This document shows positions 8,424-17,994 of a DNA stretch of 64,000 nucleotides, piece by piece (the first letter of the stretch is position 1; every line of letters starts with the position of its first letter). Source of the DNA: Streptomyces sp. NRRL F-5135 (GTDB lineage Bacteria; Actinomycetota; Actinomycetes; Streptomycetales; Streptomycetaceae); NCBI RefSeq assembly GCF_000719775.1, contig NZ_JOHR01000001.1, forward strand, positions 558,001-622,000. Reading direction: 5' to 3'. The notes beneath the pieces are model-generated. The model did not search any database, was not told the origin of the DNA, and worked only from the letters and a program-made list of their open reading frames with translations. The position numbers and the translations under genes are program-made.

Positions 8424-8797
8424 GCGTGCCGGTCCCCACGGAGGGGCCTTGGCTGGACGAAGCGGCCGGCCGGCTCATCCGCCCGTACACCGTGAGCGGC
8501 GGCCGGACCCGGCCGGCCACCGCCCTGGACCTGCTGACGCTGGTGCGGGCCACCGGCACCGCGCCGCCGCCGCACCTCGGGCCCGAACACGCCGAGGCCG
8601 TCGACCTGTGCCGGGGGCCCCTCTCGGTCGCGGAGGTCGCGGCGCACCTGGAACTGCCGGTGACGGTCACCAAGGTCCTGCTCTCCGACCTGATGGCCTG
8701 CGGCGCGATCACCACACGGCCGCCCGACAGCTTCGACAACCCCACCGACCGTTTCCTGCTGGAGGCAGTGCTCGATGGCCTACGACGACAGCTCTGA
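8420..8797 (+). CDS. cvnC: DUF742 protein CvnC
   Basis: 125 residues containing the DUF742 signature: RLIRPYTVSGGRTRPA near the N-terminus and a winged-helix-like C-terminal part (LSVAEVAAHLELPVTVTKVLLSDLMACGAI). The GTG at 8420 overlaps the cvnB stop (GTGA). CvnC is a constant conservon member thought to link the kinase-like protein to the GTPase. It overlaps cvnD by 23 nt. Confidence 0.94.
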   Translation: MSVPVPTEGPWLDEAAGRLIRPYTVSGGRTRPATALDLLTLVRATGTAPPPHLGPEHAEAVDLCRGPLSVAEVAAHLELPVTVTKVLLSDLMACGAITTRPPDSFDNPTDRFLLEAVLDGLRRQL

Positions 8798-9413
8798 GTC
8801 CTCCGACGGCGCCGCCGGTGCCGTCGGCCGGCCCTTTCCCACCGCGTTGAAGATCCTGGTGGCGGGCGGCTTCGGGGTCGGCAAGACCACCTTCGTGGGG
8901 GCCGTCAGTGAGATCGCGCCGCTCAACACGGAGGAGCTGCTGACCCAGGTCAGCGCCGCCACGGACGACCTGACGGGTGTCGAGGCGAAGACGTCGACCA
9001 CGGTCGCCATGGACTTCGGCCGGATCACCCTGGACGACCGGCACGTGCTCTACCTCTTCGGCACCCCCGGTCAGGAACGCTTCTGGTTCATGTGGGACGA
9101 GCTGTCCCGGGGCGCGCTCGGCGCGGTCGTGCTGGCCGACACCCGGCGGCTGGAGTACTCCTTCTCCGCGGTCGACTTCTTCGAGCAGCGCGGCATCGGG
9201 TTCATCGTCGCCGTCAACGAGTTCGACGGGGCGTACCGATACGGTCCCGAGGAGGTCCGGGCCGCCATGGACCTGGATCCCGGGGTACCGATCGTGCTCT
9301 GCGACGCCCGCATCGCCAGTTCCGGCATCCACACCCTGGTCACTCTCGTCCAGCATCTGATTACCTCGGCACCGGCCATGGAGCCGGCCAACGAGCCGGC
9401 CGGCCCGGCGTAA
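8775..9413 (+). CDS. cvnD: Small Ras/Mgl-like GTPase CvnD
   Basis: 212 residues with a P-loop (GGFGVGKTT), a switch II motif FGTPGQERF, and a G4 segment reading VNEFDG instead of the usual NKxD, as found in the conservon GTPase group. CvnD is the switch of the conservon and cycles at the membrane with CvnA-C. The ATG at 8775 lies inside the end of cvnC, showing tight translational coupling. Confidence 0.94.
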   Translation: MAYDDSSESSDGAAGAVGRPFPTALKILVAGGFGVGKTTFVGAVSEIAPLNTEELLTQVSAATDDLTGVEAKTSTTVAMDFGRITLDDRHVLYLFGTPGQERFWFMWDELSRGALGAVVLADTRRLEYSFSAVDFFEQRGIGFIVAVNEFDGAYRYGPEEVRAAMDLDPGVPIVLCDARIASSGIHTLVTLVQHLITSAPAMEPANEPAGPA

Positions 9414-9425
9414 CGGAGCCCGCGC

Positions 9426-9956
9426 ATGAAATACGATCCGATCGGCCGTCTGCTGCTCACCCCCGTCGACCGGGAGGCGCCGGACCGCGTGGCGCGGCTG
9501 CGCCGGCTCGGGCTCGGGGAGCGGCCCGAGCCCGCCTTCGACGCCTTCGCCCGGCGGCTGGCGGAGCTGACCGGCGCGCCGTACGCGATGGTCAACTTCA
9601 TCGGTGAGGAACTGCAGTTCTTCGCCGGACTCCATACGCCGCGCGGCGCGGGGGACGCCAGGTCGCTGGGGCGCGACCTGGGCTACTGCCCGCACGTGGT
9701 GGTACGGCGGAAGGCCCTGGTCCTGGAGGACGTGCGGGACTTCCCGCGCTTCGCCACGAACGCGCTGGTGGACGAGACCGGTGTCCGTTCCTATCTGGGA
9801 GCGCCGCTCATCGACCGTACGGGGCTGGCCCTGGGCACCGTCTGTGTGGTCGACACCGAGCCCCGGCGCTGGGGTCGGGCGGGACTGGACACCATCAAGG
9901 CGTCCGCGGCGGAACTGATGACGCACATCCAGCGGCTGGAGGACGGGCTGCTCTGA
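9426..9956 (+). CDS. GAF-domain protein, fifth conservon member
   Basis: 176 residues forming essentially one GAF domain: FDAFARRLAELTGAPYAMVNFI, a central GYCPHVVVRRKALVLEDVRDFPRF stretch, and VRSYLGAPLIDRTGLALGTVCVVD. GAF domains bind small ligands, haem or cyclic nucleotides, so it is a plausible input module for the GTPase switch. It starts 12 nt after cvnD and is in the same operon. Other conservons carry a cytochrome P450 or another enzyme at this position. The ligand is unknown; the Cys in GYCPHV and several His residues could be relevant. Confidence 0.88.
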   Translation: MKYDPIGRLLLTPVDREAPDRVARLRRLGLGERPEPAFDAFARRLAELTGAPYAMVNFIGEELQFFAGLHTPRGAGDARSLGRDLGYCPHVVVRRKALVLEDVRDFPRFATNALVDETGVRSYLGAPLIDRTGLALGTVCVVDTEPRRWGRAGLDTIKASAAELMTHIQRLEDGLL

Positions 9957-9968
9957 GCGCCGGATCGC

Positions 9969-11072
9969 TCAGGTGACGGGTGCGACGGCGGGCCACGGTC
10001 CCTCCGGATACCGGAGCGGTACGGCCCCGACGCAACGGCCGTCGTGGTCGAGCAGGCGCCCCATGTGCTTGACGGTGCGCAGCACCACCGAGCGGTCGGC
10101 GACGGTGAGGTGCGGCAGCTTGCGCGACAGATGGGCCTCGAAGGCGTGCACATCGCGCAGGTCGCGCAGCCAGACGTCGATGACCAGGTTGTGCGGGCCC
10201 GCCGTGATCGCGCACGAGCGGACCTCACGGACCCCGGAGAGCGCCCGGCTCGTCTCCTCCACGTACTGGCCCGGTACGGAGGCGAAGTACACGGCGGACA
10301 GCGGCCAGCCCGAGAGCGGGCGGGCCAGGTCACAGCGCAGGACGAGCCGGGACCCGAGCATCGACTGCAGTCGGCGGCGCACCGTGGTCAGGCTCGCTCC
10401 GGTCACCGCCGACAGGTCGCGCAGCGACATGCGCCCGTCCATGCTCAGCAGTGCCAGCAGGTGCGCGTCCAGGGTGTCCCCGCGGGCCTCCGCCGCGTGC
10501 GCGGGCTCGTGGGCCGGTGGGACCGCCGCCTCGATGGCCGCGCTCTGGGCCTCGTCCAGGCTGCGCAGCCGCCATCGGCTGCCCTCGGCCGGGACGCCGG
10601 TCGACACGTGCGTACGCGTCGCCCGTACTCCCGGCGTCCGCTGGAACAGCAGGGTGGAGAAGCGCGCCAGCTCGTCCAGGCTGCGGGCCTGTACGGCGAC
10701 GACCAGGTCCCGGCCGCCCGCGGTGAGCTTGATGTTCGCCACCGACGGGTTCGCCGCGAGGGCGTCGGCCACATCCTCGGCGAGGCCGGGCTCGGTGTCC
10801 ACCTCGAGCACCCCGGTCACCACGATCCGTGTGTTGGACAGCCGGGGGTAGGCGGTCACCCACGCCAGGCCCGCCTCCTGGAGCCGGTGCCAACGGCGCG
10901 CGGCGGTGACCGGGTTGACGCCGAGCACCTCGCCCACGAGCGTCCACGGGGCGCGGGGGTGGATCTGCAGAGCGTGGACGATCCCCCGGTCGAGTTCGTC
11001 GAGATCCACGGGGGCTTCGTCGTCGGCTGCCGCCGTGACCCGGCCACCGGTGGCATATTCCTGCACTCCCAT
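9969..11072 (-). CDS. Double-length Lrp/AsnC-type transcriptional regulator
   Basis: 367 residues from ATG 11072 (MGVQEYATGG). Two AsnC-type units are in tandem: HTH1 (LDRGIVHALQIHPRAPWTLV and following) with an effector-like domain, then HTH2 (LDAHLLALLSMDGRMSLRDL and following) with a second effector domain ending in RDLRDVHAFEAHL. The frame stays open upstream; an ATG near 11146 is a possible longer start, but the next upstream sequence is not Lrp-like. It is divergent from the amidohydrolase-AbgT pair and probably controls it in response to an amino acid or peptide-derived ligand. Confidence 0.88.
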   Translation of the reverse strand: MGVQEYATGGRVTAAADDEAPVDLDELDRGIVHALQIHPRAPWTLVGEVLGVNPVTAARRWHRLQEAGLAWVTAYPRLSNTRIVVTGVLEVDTEPGLAEDVADALAANPSVANIKLTAGGRDLVVAVQARSLDELARFSTLLFQRTPGVRATRTHVSTGVPAEGSRWRLRSLDEAQSAAIEAAVPPAHEPAHAAEARGDTLDAHLLALLSMDGRMSLRDLSAVTGASLTTVRRRLQSMLGSRLVLRCDLARPLSGWPLSAVYFASVPGQYVEETSRALSGVREVRSCAITAGPHNLVIDVWLRDLRDVHAFEAHLSRKLPHLTVADRSVVLRTVKHMGRLLDHDGRCVGAVPLRYPEGPWPAVAPVT

Positions 11073-11210
11073 GGATGGCGCTTCTCTGCGCGCGTCGAGA
11101 GAATCCGGCGAGAAAGCTGCACTGTCACACCAGGTTTTCTTCCGCATTCCACACTCCCTTCCTCTGCTGCCGACACCGAGTTTCCCGACACGGAGGAGTG
11201 AGCGCACCCT

Positions 11211-12521
11211 ATGACGCCCAGGACCCCCATGACCACGCATGTCACGACGCGGGAGGCCCCCCGGACCGCCCTGCGGGTCCACCACGCCCGGCTCGTCGAC
11301 GGCTCGGGCACCGCGCCCGTCGAGGACGCCGTCGTCACCGTCGATGCCCGGGGAACCATCACCTACGCGGGCCCCGCCGCGACGGCGCCCGCGGCGGACG
11401 AGGACGCGGCCGGCACGCGCGTGGTCGACGCGGGCGGCCGCACCGTCCTGCCCGGTTTCTTCGACTGCCACGTCCACCTCGCCTACGCTCAGGGCTCGCC
11501 GCCCAGCCGGCGTGCGGAGCTCGATCCCGTCCTGGTCACTCTGGACACGGCCGCCCGGCTGCGCCAGACCCTGGACGCGGGAGTTACCACCGCCCGTGAC
11601 CTGGGCGGTCTGTCGGCGGGCTTCCGTACGGCCGTCGAGAGCGGCCGGGTCGTGGGGCCGAGGCTGCACACGGCCGTGCGGATCATCAGTCACACCGGCG
11701 GGCACGCGGACGTACGGCTGCCCGACGGCACCGATCTCAGTGCCGGGATGTCGGAGATCGCCGACAGCACCGACACGGCCCGGCTGGCCGTGCGCCGGGT
11801 GCTGCGCGACGGCGCCGACCTGGTGAAGGTCTGCGCCACCGGTGGCATGGGCAGCCCCTACGACGATCCCGACGACGAGGGCCTGCTGGAGGAGGAGATC
11901 CGGGCCGTCGTGGACGAGGCGCGCCGCCACGGCGGCAAGCCGGTCGCCGCCCACGCGCAGGGCAACGCCGGCATCCTCAACGCCCTCCGCGCCGGCGTCA
12001 CCAGCATCGAGCACGGCTACGGGCTCGACGAGCGGGCCCTGGACATGGCGGGTGAGCGGGGCACGTTCGTCGTGCCGACGCTGTCCACCGTGTACGCGGG
12101 CATCAACAAGGACACGATGCCGGACTACCACTACCAGAAGAAGACCCGCTGGTCCGGTGTCACCAAGGAGAACATCAGCCGGGCCATCGAGTACGGTGCC
12201 CGGATCGCGCTCGGCACCGACGCCGCCGTCGGCCCGCACGGTGTGAACCTGATGGAACTGGGCTATCTCGTCGACCTGGGCATGGACCCCATGGCCGCCA
12301 TCGTCGCCGGAACCCGCACCTCCGCCGAGCTCCTCGGAGTCGCCGACCGGTTGGGCACCCTCACCGCCGGCCGCACCGCGGACCTCGTCATCTGCGACGG
12401 CGATCCGCTGGCGGACATCGGCGTCCTCGGCGATCCGGCGAACATCGTCTGTGTCGTCCAGGACGGCGTGGTCCGGAAGGATCTTCTGCTGCCGGCGGCG
12501 CCGGCCGGAAGGCAGCCCTGA
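11211..12521 (+). CDS. Amidohydrolase-family metallohydrolase (prolidase-like)
   Basis: 436 residues of the imidazolonepropionase/prolidase-like amidohydrolase branch. The metal ligands are visible: HVHL (about residue 88), the carboxylated lysine in LVKVCATGG, AHAQG, SIEHGYGLD and the late Asp in LGTDAA. A C-terminal GRTADLVICDGDPL completes the small beta-sandwich. Relatives hydrolyse N-acyl or aminoacyl-proline and similar amides in the cytosol. ATG 11211 has GGAGGAG upstream; ATG 11229 is an alternative. It shares a TGATG junction with the AbgT transporter, so imported amide substrates are probably cleaved here. Confidence 0.88.
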   Translation: MTPRTPMTTHVTTREAPRTALRVHHARLVDGSGTAPVEDAVVTVDARGTITYAGPAATAPAADEDAAGTRVVDAGGRTVLPGFFDCHVHLAYAQGSPPSRRAELDPVLVTLDTAARLRQTLDAGVTTARDLGGLSAGFRTAVESGRVVGPRLHTAVRIISHTGGHADVRLPDGTDLSAGMSEIADSTDTARLAVRRVLRDGADLVKVCATGGMGSPYDDPDDEGLLEEEIRAVVDEARRHGGKPVAAHAQGNAGILNALRAGVTSIEHGYGLDERALDMAGERGTFVVPTLSTVYAGINKDTMPDYHYQKKTRWSGVTKENISRAIEYGARIALGTDAAVGPHGVNLMELGYLVDLGMDPMAAIVAGTRTSAELLGVADRLGTLTAGRTADLVICDGDPLADIGVLGDPANIVCVVQDGVVRKDLLLPAAPAGRQP

Positions 12522-14104
12522 TGTCCTCAACCACCGACCTCCCGGCGCCCGGCAAACAGTCCCCGTCCCCCGGCTCCGAACGGCCGACCGGCATCGACCG
12601 GGTGCTCGCGGTGATCGAGCGGTTGGGCAACGCGCTGCCCAACCCGATCATCCTGTTCACCGGCCTGTTCGTGATCCTGGCCGTCATCTCCACCGCGCTC
12701 GCGCTGGCCGACGTGACCGTCACCGTGCCCGGCACCGACGAGACGAAGGCCGTCACCGGGCTGTTCACCGGCGAGGGCATGCGCTGGCTGACGGAGAACC
12801 TGGTCACCAACTTCGCCACGTTCCCGCCCATCGCCGCCGTGCTTCTCATGATCATGGCGGTGGGCGTCGCGGAGAAGGCGGGGCTCCTCGAGACCGTCAT
12901 GCGGGCCACGCTGGCCCGTGCGCCGCGTGCGGTGCTGCCGTACCTGGTGGCGCTGACCGCCTGCCAGGCGCACATGATCAGCGACGTCGCCGCGATCGTG
13001 CTGCCGCCGCTGGCCGCCGTGGTCTTCAAGAGCGCCGGACGGCACCCCGTGGCCGGGCTGATCGGCGGTTTCGCGTGTGTCGGCGCGGGCTACGCGGCAG
13101 GGTTCACCATCGGTTCGCTGGACGCCCTGTACATCGGCATCACCCAGCAGGCGGCCGCGGTCCTCCCGGCCGCCCAGGGCCTCGACCTGCACCTGCTCGT
13201 CAACTACTACTTCACCGCGGCCAGCAGCCTCGTCCTCGGACTGCTCGGCGGCTTCCTCATCAGCCGCGTCCTCGAACCGCGCCTGGGCACGTACGACGCG
13301 TCCACGGCCGCCGAGGACGAGCCCGAGCAGGACCTCTCCCTCACCCCGGTCCAGCGCCGCGGGCTGCTGCTCACCGCCCTCGTCGTCGTCCTCTACGCGG
13401 GCGCGGTCCTGTCCCTGTGGCTGCCCGAGGGCGCCCCGCTGCGCGGCGAGGGCGGGGCGCTCGTGCCCTCGCCGCTGCTCACCGGAATCGTTCCGGTGCT
13501 GTTCGGCGCGTTCCTGCTGGCCGGGCTCACCTACGGATTCGCCGTGAAGGCGCTGTCCGGCTCGGAGAGCGTGGTCGCGGCCATGTCCGACTCCGTGCGG
13601 AACATGGCCGGCTACATCGTCCTCATGTTTGTCGCCGCGCAGGTCATCGCCCTGTTCAACTGGTCCAACGTGGGCATCCTGCTCGCCGTGAAGGCCGCGG
13701 CGGGCCTGGACTCCATCGGCCTGACCGGTTTCTGGGCGCTGGTGGCGTTCGTCCTCCTGGCGGCCTGTCTGAACCTGTTCGTCGTGTCCGGGTCCGCGCT
13801 GTGGTCGCTGGTCGGGCCCGTGTTCGTCCCGGCGTTCATGCTCCTCGGTATGAGCCCGGCCCTCAGCCAGGCCGCCTTCCGTATCGGCGACTCGGCCACC
13901 GGCATCATCACGCCGATGAACCCGTACGTCTTCCTGCTCCTGGCGCTGTTGCGCCGGTACGAGCCGGAGGCGCGGCTGGGCACGCTCATCGCCCGGCTGT
14001 CGATCTTCACGGTGCCGTTCCTGGTGGTGTGGCTGACGATCCTGGGGATCTTCTACGGGTTCGATCTGCCGCTCGGGCCCGGTGCTCGCATCGGCCTGGA
14101 GTGA
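12521..14104 (+). CDS. AbgT-family transporter
   Basis: 527 residues with about 11-13 hydrophobic segments and the AbgT hallmark regions: IERLGNALPNPIILF at the N-terminus, TACQAHMISDVAAIVLPPLAA, GFACVGAGYAAGFTIGSLDALYIG and, near the end, SATGIITPMNPY. AbgT proteins import p-aminobenzoyl-glutamate or export sulfonamides. Coupled translation with the amidohydrolase (TGATG) points to uptake of an amide or dipeptide that the enzyme then hydrolyses. The AsnC-type gene across the divergent gap is the likely regulator. Confidence 0.9.
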   Translation: MSSTTDLPAPGKQSPSPGSERPTGIDRVLAVIERLGNALPNPIILFTGLFVILAVISTALALADVTVTVPGTDETKAVTGLFTGEGMRWLTENLVTNFATFPPIAAVLLMIMAVGVAEKAGLLETVMRATLARAPRAVLPYLVALTACQAHMISDVAAIVLPPLAAVVFKSAGRHPVAGLIGGFACVGAGYAAGFTIGSLDALYIGITQQAAAVLPAAQGLDLHLLVNYYFTAASSLVLGLLGGFLISRVLEPRLGTYDASTAAEDEPEQDLSLTPVQRRGLLLTALVVVLYAGAVLSLWLPEGAPLRGEGGALVPSPLLTGIVPVLFGAFLLAGLTYGFAVKALSGSESVVAAMSDSVRNMAGYIVLMFVAAQVIALFNWSNVGILLAVKAAAGLDSIGLTGFWALVAFVLLAACLNLFVVSGSALWSLVGPVFVPAFMLLGMSPALSQAAFRIGDSATGIITPMNPYVFLLLALLRRYEPEARLGTLIARLSIFTVPFLVVWLTILGIFYGFDLPLGPGARIGLE

Positions 14105-14127
14105 CGGCACCCGATGCGACGGGAGTC

Positions 14128-14162
14128 GGTCCGCCCGGGCCCGGTTCAGGCTCGGGCGGACC
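14128..14162. terminator. Bidirectional terminator between AbgT and the catabolic operon
   Basis: GGTCCGCCCG (14128-14137) is perfectly complementary to CGGGCGGACC (14153-14162), forming a 10-bp stem between two convergent genes. It overlaps the last codons of the alpha/beta hydrolase, so it could serve both transcripts. Confidence 0.6.
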
Positions 14163-14970
14163 ATTCCAGCACGATCTCGGCGAACTCCGCGGGCAGCTGC
14201 TCGGGGACGGGGACGTGGCCGCCGGACAGGACGCGGGTCTCGCAGCCGAGAGCCGCGGCGAACCTCTCCAGGGCGGGCAGGGAGTAGTGGTCGCCGGGGG
14301 CGCAGACGGCGAGGGTGCGGGCGGTGACGCCGGGCAGCCGCTGGTCCATCGCGTAACTCCGGACCGCCACATGGCCTTCCTCCACCCGGTCCAGAACGGT
14401 CAGCGCGTCGACCATGAACCGGGTGAGGGCGGCCTCTTCCCCGCTCGCGTAGAAGTCGCGGCGCCGGTTCCACAGCTCCAGCAGGTGCGAGCCGTCGGGC
14501 CTGGGGTCGACGTGGTCGACCTGCTTGCGCTCCGCCGCCGTGCGGCGCTTCTCCTCGTCGATGAACGGTGTGGCGGAGAGCAGGAGGCTCGCCACCCGCT
14601 CCCCCAGGCGCGCGGCGAGTTCGACGGCGATCACGCCGCCCGTGTGGTGGCCGACGAGGTGGAAGCGTTCCAGTCCGAGTGCGTCGGCCAAGGCCTCGGC
14701 GGCGTCGGCGAAACGCTCGATCGAGTGGGGTCCGTCGGGCTTCGCGGAGGCGCCGAAGCCCAGGGTGTCCATGGCGACGGCGCGGCGTGCGGTGCCGACG
14801 CGCGGCAGCACATGGAGGTACTCGGTCCACGAGCGCGGGGTCTGGTGGAGCATGAGCACGGGCTCGTCTCCCGCGCCGCCGCATTCCGCGTAGTGCAACT
14901 GCCCGAAGGGGCTGGGGACATAGCCCTTGCGCACGGTGTCCGTCATCGGTGCCTTCATCGGTGCGGTCAT
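14146..14970 (-). CDS. Alpha/beta hydrolase with His at the nucleophile position
   Basis: 274 residues of the alpha/beta hydrolase fold: MLHQTPRSW (oxyanion loop region), DTLGFGAS, the nucleophile elbow reading VGHHTGG (107-111) and a final SGGHVPVPEQ His region. The elbow has His109 where Ser, Cys or Asp is expected. It is the last gene of the seven-gene operon that starts at 20162, and its ATG 14970 overlaps the upstream LLM gene stop (ATGA). In the pathway it may act as a lyase or isomerase-like member rather than a serine esterase, or the assignment of the elbow may be off; a Ser-independent role is inference. Confidence 0.82.
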   Translation of the reverse strand: MTAPMKAPMTDTVRKGYVPSPFGQLHYAECGGAGDEPVLMLHQTPRSWTEYLHVLPRVGTARRAVAMDTLGFGASAKPDGPHSIERFADAAEALADALGLERFHLVGHHTGGVIAVELAARLGERVASLLLSATPFIDEEKRRTAAERKQVDHVDPRPDGSHLLELWNRRRDFYASGEEAALTRFMVDALTVLDRVEEGHVAVRSYAMDQRLPGVTARTLAVCAPGDHYSLPALERFAAALGCETRVLSGGHVPVPEQLPAEFAEIVLEWSARA

Positions 14971-16040
14971 CGGTGTTCCGCCTTCGCTTCAGTGGTCCGG
15001 GACAACGCCGGCAGCACGGAGGTGCAGACCGCCTCGATCAGGCACGTGGGAGGGTCGTAGGAGCCGACGTGCTGGAGGAACACCCCGGTGACGCCGGTGG
15101 TGCGCAGGGCGCGGAGGCGTTCCGTGATCTGCTCGGCGGTACCGAACAGGCAGAACTCCTCGGCGAACCGGAGGGCCGCCTCATCGCTGATCCATGCCGA
15201 GCAGATGTCGACGGCGGCGTCCCAGTCCTCCGCGTGCACGAGGTCCGGGTAGACCCCGCCGACCGTGGCGGGCACCTGGACGTCGATTCCGGCGAGGGCG
15301 AGAAAGGGCGCGCCGCCGTTCTGGGCGATCGACGCGCAGATGGGCTTGAGCAGCCGGGCCTCGGTCTCGATGTCGTCGGTCACCGCGCAGAACGCGGAGA
15401 CGGTCAGGGGGATGGTGGCGGCGTTCCGGCCCGCCGCCTCGGCGCCCTCGCACACCCGCGCGGTCGCTCCTTCCAGGGTTCTCGGTGAGACCCCGCTGAG
15501 GAGGATCACACCGTCGGCGATCTCCCCGGCGAGCCGCAGGTTCTTCGGCCCGCTCGCGGCCAGGTGCAGCGGAACCTCGGGGCGTGGATCGCGCAGCCGG
15601 GAACGGACCGTGCGCTCGGCGGCCGGGAATTCCCACTCGCGGCCGTCGAGCAGGGCGCGCAGCATGCCGAGCCCGTCCCGCATCGCCGCACGGGTGGTCC
15701 GGCGCAGGCCGATCGGTCCGACGGAGCTGTTGCCCACGCCGAGGCCGAGAGTGAAACGGCCGGGGGCGAGTTCCGCGACACTGCGGGCGGCCGAGGCGAC
15801 GACGGCCGGGTGCCGGGTCGCCAGGTTGGTGACCGCGGTGCCGAGACCGATCCGCTCGGTGCCCAGGGCGGCGGCGGTCAGGGTGGTGAACACGTCCCGC
15901 CACAGCAGTTGGGAATCGGGGAACCAGACGTCGTCGAAGCCGAGCCGCTCCGCTCGCCGTACGGTCTCGGCCACCCGGTCCGCGCGGTCGCAGGGCGGGA
16001 CGCGGACGCCGACCCGGAGGGGGATGCCCGGCGCCGTCAT
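14967..16040 (-). CDS. LLM-class (luciferase-like) flavin-dependent oxidoreductase
   Basis: 357 residues with the bacterial luciferase/F420-like TIM-barrel pattern: an N-terminal [52 protein letters not shown], a [13 protein letters not shown] loop and a late [14 protein letters not shown] segment typical of LLM oxidoreductases. The cofactor is FMNH2 or F420; the sequence resembles methylenetetrahydromethanopterin-reductase-like members. It could oxygenate or reduce a pathway intermediate. ATG 16040 overlaps the aldolase stop and its own stop overlaps the hydrolase start. Confidence 0.87.
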   Translation of the reverse strand: MTAPGIPLRVGVRVPPCDRADRVAETVRRAERLGFDDVWFPDSQLLWRDVFTTLTAAALGTERIGLGTAVTNLATRHPAVVASAARSVAELAPGRFTLGLGVGNSSVGPIGLRRTTRAAMRDGLGMLRALLDGREWEFPAAERTVRSRLRDPRPEVPLHLAASGPKNLRLAGEIADGVILLSGVSPRTLEGATARVCEGAEAAGRNAATIPLTVSAFCAVTDDIETEARLLKPICASIAQNGGAPFLALAGIDVQVPATVGGVYPDLVHAEDWDAAVDICSAWISDEAALRFAEEFCLFGTAEQITERLRALRTTGVTGVFLQHVGSYDPPTCLIEAVCTSVLPALSRTTEAKAEHR

Positions 16041-17053
16041 GCCCGCCCCTCCCCCACCAGGTCGAGGGCGATGTCGGTGATCATGTCCTCCTGGCCGCCG
16101 ACCATGCCGCGCCGGCCCACCTCGACGAGGATGGTGCGGGTGTCGAGGCCGTAGCGGGCGGCGGCGGTCTCGGCGTGGCGCAGGAAGCTGGAGTACACGC
16201 CCGCGTAGCCGAGGGTGAGGGTTTCGCGGTCGACGCGTACGGGGCGGTCCTGGAGGGGGCGTACGAGGTCGTCCGCCGCGTCCATGAGCGGGAACAGGTC
16301 GCAGCCGTGCGTCCAACCCATCAGGTCGGCGACCGCGACGAACGCCTCCAGCGGGCAGTTCCCGGCACCCGCGCCCTGACCGGCCAGCGAGGCGTCGACA
16401 CGGGTGACGCCCTCCTCGACGGCGACGACGCTGTTGGCCACGCCGAGGCCGAGGTTGTGGTGGGCGTGGATGCCCAGCTCCGTGTCGGGGGACAGGACGT
16501 CGCGGTAGGCGCGGAAGCGGTCGCGTACGCCGTCCATGGTGAGCCGGCCACCGGAGTCGGTGACGTACACGCAGTGGGCGCCGTAGGACTCCATCAGGCG
16601 GGCCTGGCGGGCCAGTTCGGCGGGTTCGGCCAGATGGGACATCATCAGGAACCCGGCGACGTCCATGCCCAGTTCCCGTGCGGCGGCGATGTGCTGGGCG
16701 GCGATGTCCGCCTCGGTGCAGTGGGTGGCTATGCGTACGGAGCGGATGCCGAGGGTGTGGGCCTGCTCGAGGTCGCGCAGGGTGCCGATGCCGGGCAGCA
16801 GCAGGGTGGTGGGGACGGCCCGGTGCACGGCGTCGGCGACGGCCTCGATCCACTCCCAGTCGGTGTGGGCGCCGACGCCGTAGGTGATGCTGGAGCCGGA
16901 CAGGCCGTCACCGTGGGCGATCTCGATGGCGCGCACGCCGGCGGCGTCGAGGGCGGCGGCGATGGTGCGGGCCTGCTCGACGGTGTAGCGGTGCCGGACG
17001 GCGTGCATGCCGTCGCGCAGGGTGACGTCCTGGACGTACAGTTCGGCTGTCAT
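16037..17053 (-). CDS. mhpE: 4-hydroxy-2-oxovalerate aldolase
   Basis: 338 residues of the DmpG/MhpE family. The N-terminal [17 protein letters not shown] carries the catalytic Arg and metal Asp, [14 protein letters not shown] provides the metal-binding His pair, and [19 protein letters not shown] is characteristic. It splits 4-hydroxy-2-oxovalerate to pyruvate and acetaldehyde, the end of the meta-cleavage route. The family forms a complex with the acylating dehydrogenase encoded just upstream, with aldehyde channelling. ATGA overlaps join it to genes on both sides. Confidence 0.95.
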   Translation of the reverse strand: MTAELYVQDVTLRDGMHAVRHRYTVEQARTIAAALDAAGVRAIEIAHGDGLSGSSITYGVGAHTDWEWIEAVADAVHRAVPTTLLLPGIGTLRDLEQAHTLGIRSVRIATHCTEADIAAQHIAAARELGMDVAGFLMMSHLAEPAELARQARLMESYGAHCVYVTDSGGRLTMDGVRDRFRAYRDVLSPDTELGIHAHHNLGLGVANSVVAVEEGVTRVDASLAGQGAGAGNCPLEAFVAVADLMGWTHGCDLFPLMDAADDLVRPLQDRPVRVDRETLTLGYAGVYSSFLRHAETAAARYGLDTRTILVEVGRRGMVGGQEDMITDIALDLVGEGRA

Positions 17054-17994
17054 GCGGTGGCCCCCTGTCGGGCGTGGTGGGCGGCCATGCGTTCCGCGGT
17101 GCGCAGCGCGGCCGAGGTCATGATGTCGAGGTTTCCGGCGTAGGCGGGCAGGTAGTGGGCGGCTCCCTCGACCTCGAGGAACACCGACACCCTCGACGCG
17201 TCGTTGCCGGCGGGGACCAGCGCGCGCAGCGGGTCGTCGGCGGCGATCCGGTCGAACTGCACCCGCTGCTTGAGCCGGTAGCCCGGCACGTAGGCCCGGA
17301 CCCGGTCGACCATGGTCTCGACGGAGGCGGTGACGGCCGCCTCGTCGCACTCCGAGACCAGGCAGTGCACGGTGTCCCGCATGATCAGCGGGGGTTCCGC
17401 CGGGTTGAGGACGGTGATCGCCTTGCCCCGGGAGGCGCCGCCGACCCGCTCGATGGCGCGGGCGGTGGTCTCGGTGAACTCGTCGATGTTCGCCCGGGTG
17501 CCGGGGCCGGCGGAGCGCGAGGCGATGGAGGCGACGATCTCGCCGTAGTGCACCGGGGTCACCGCCGAGACGGCCGCGACGACCGGGATCGTGGCCTGCC
17601 CGCCGCAGGTGACCATGTTGACGTTCGGGGCGTCCAGGCGGGCGTCGCCGTTGACCGGGGGGACGACATAGGGGCCGATGGCGGCCGGGGTCAGGTCGAC
17701 GAGGGTGCGGCCCAGCGGGCGCAGCACCTGCTCGTGGTGACGGTGGGCGCCCGCCGAGGTCGCGTCGAAGACGATGCCGACGTCGGCGAACTCGTCCAGC
17801 CCGACGAGCCCTTCGACGCCCCCGTGGGTGGTGGCGACCTTCAGACGCCGTGCGCGCGCCAGGCCGTCGGAGTCCGGGTCGATCCCGGCCATCGCCGCCA
17901 TCTCCAGGCTGTCCGACAGCCGCAGCACCTTGATCATGAGGTCGGTGCCGATGTTGCCGGAGCCGATGACGGCCACCTTGGTACGGGTACTCAC
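17050..17994 (-). CDS. mhpF: Acetaldehyde dehydrogenase (acylating)
   Basis: 314 residues, start GTG 17994, chosen because it overlaps the hydratase stop (GTGA) and matches the family N-terminus [19 protein letters not shown] (NAD-binding). The catalytic Cys is in [12 protein letters not shown]. It oxidises acetaldehyde with CoA and NAD to acetyl-CoA and partners the MhpE aldolase. The long open frame upstream of GTG 17994 is antisense noise over the neighbouring gene. Confidence 0.95.
   Translation of the reverse strand: MSTRTKVAVIGSGNIGTDLMIKVLRLSDSLEMAAMAGIDPDSDGLARARRLKVATTHGGVEGLVGLDEFADVGIVFDATSAGAHRHHEQVLRPLGRTLVDLTPAAIGPYVVPPVNGDARLDAPNVNMVTCGGQATIPVVAAVSAVTPVHYGEIVASIASRSAGPGTRANIDEFTETTARAIERVGGASRGKAITVLNPAEPPLIMRDTVHCLVSECDEAAVTASVETMVDRVRAYVPGYRLKQRVQFDRIAADDPLRALVPAGNDASRVSVFLEVEGAAHYLPAYAGNLDIMTSAALRTAERMAAHHARQGATA

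Noticed and set aside
11073..12530. N-terminal extension of the AsnC-type regulator to 853 residues
   Set aside because: The extension lies antisense to the amidohydrolase and has no HTH or effector sequence.
12527..14884. 785-codon minus-strand frame opposite the AbgT gene
   Set aside because: The composition is Arg/His/Gly-rich noise and the plus strand encodes a clear transporter.
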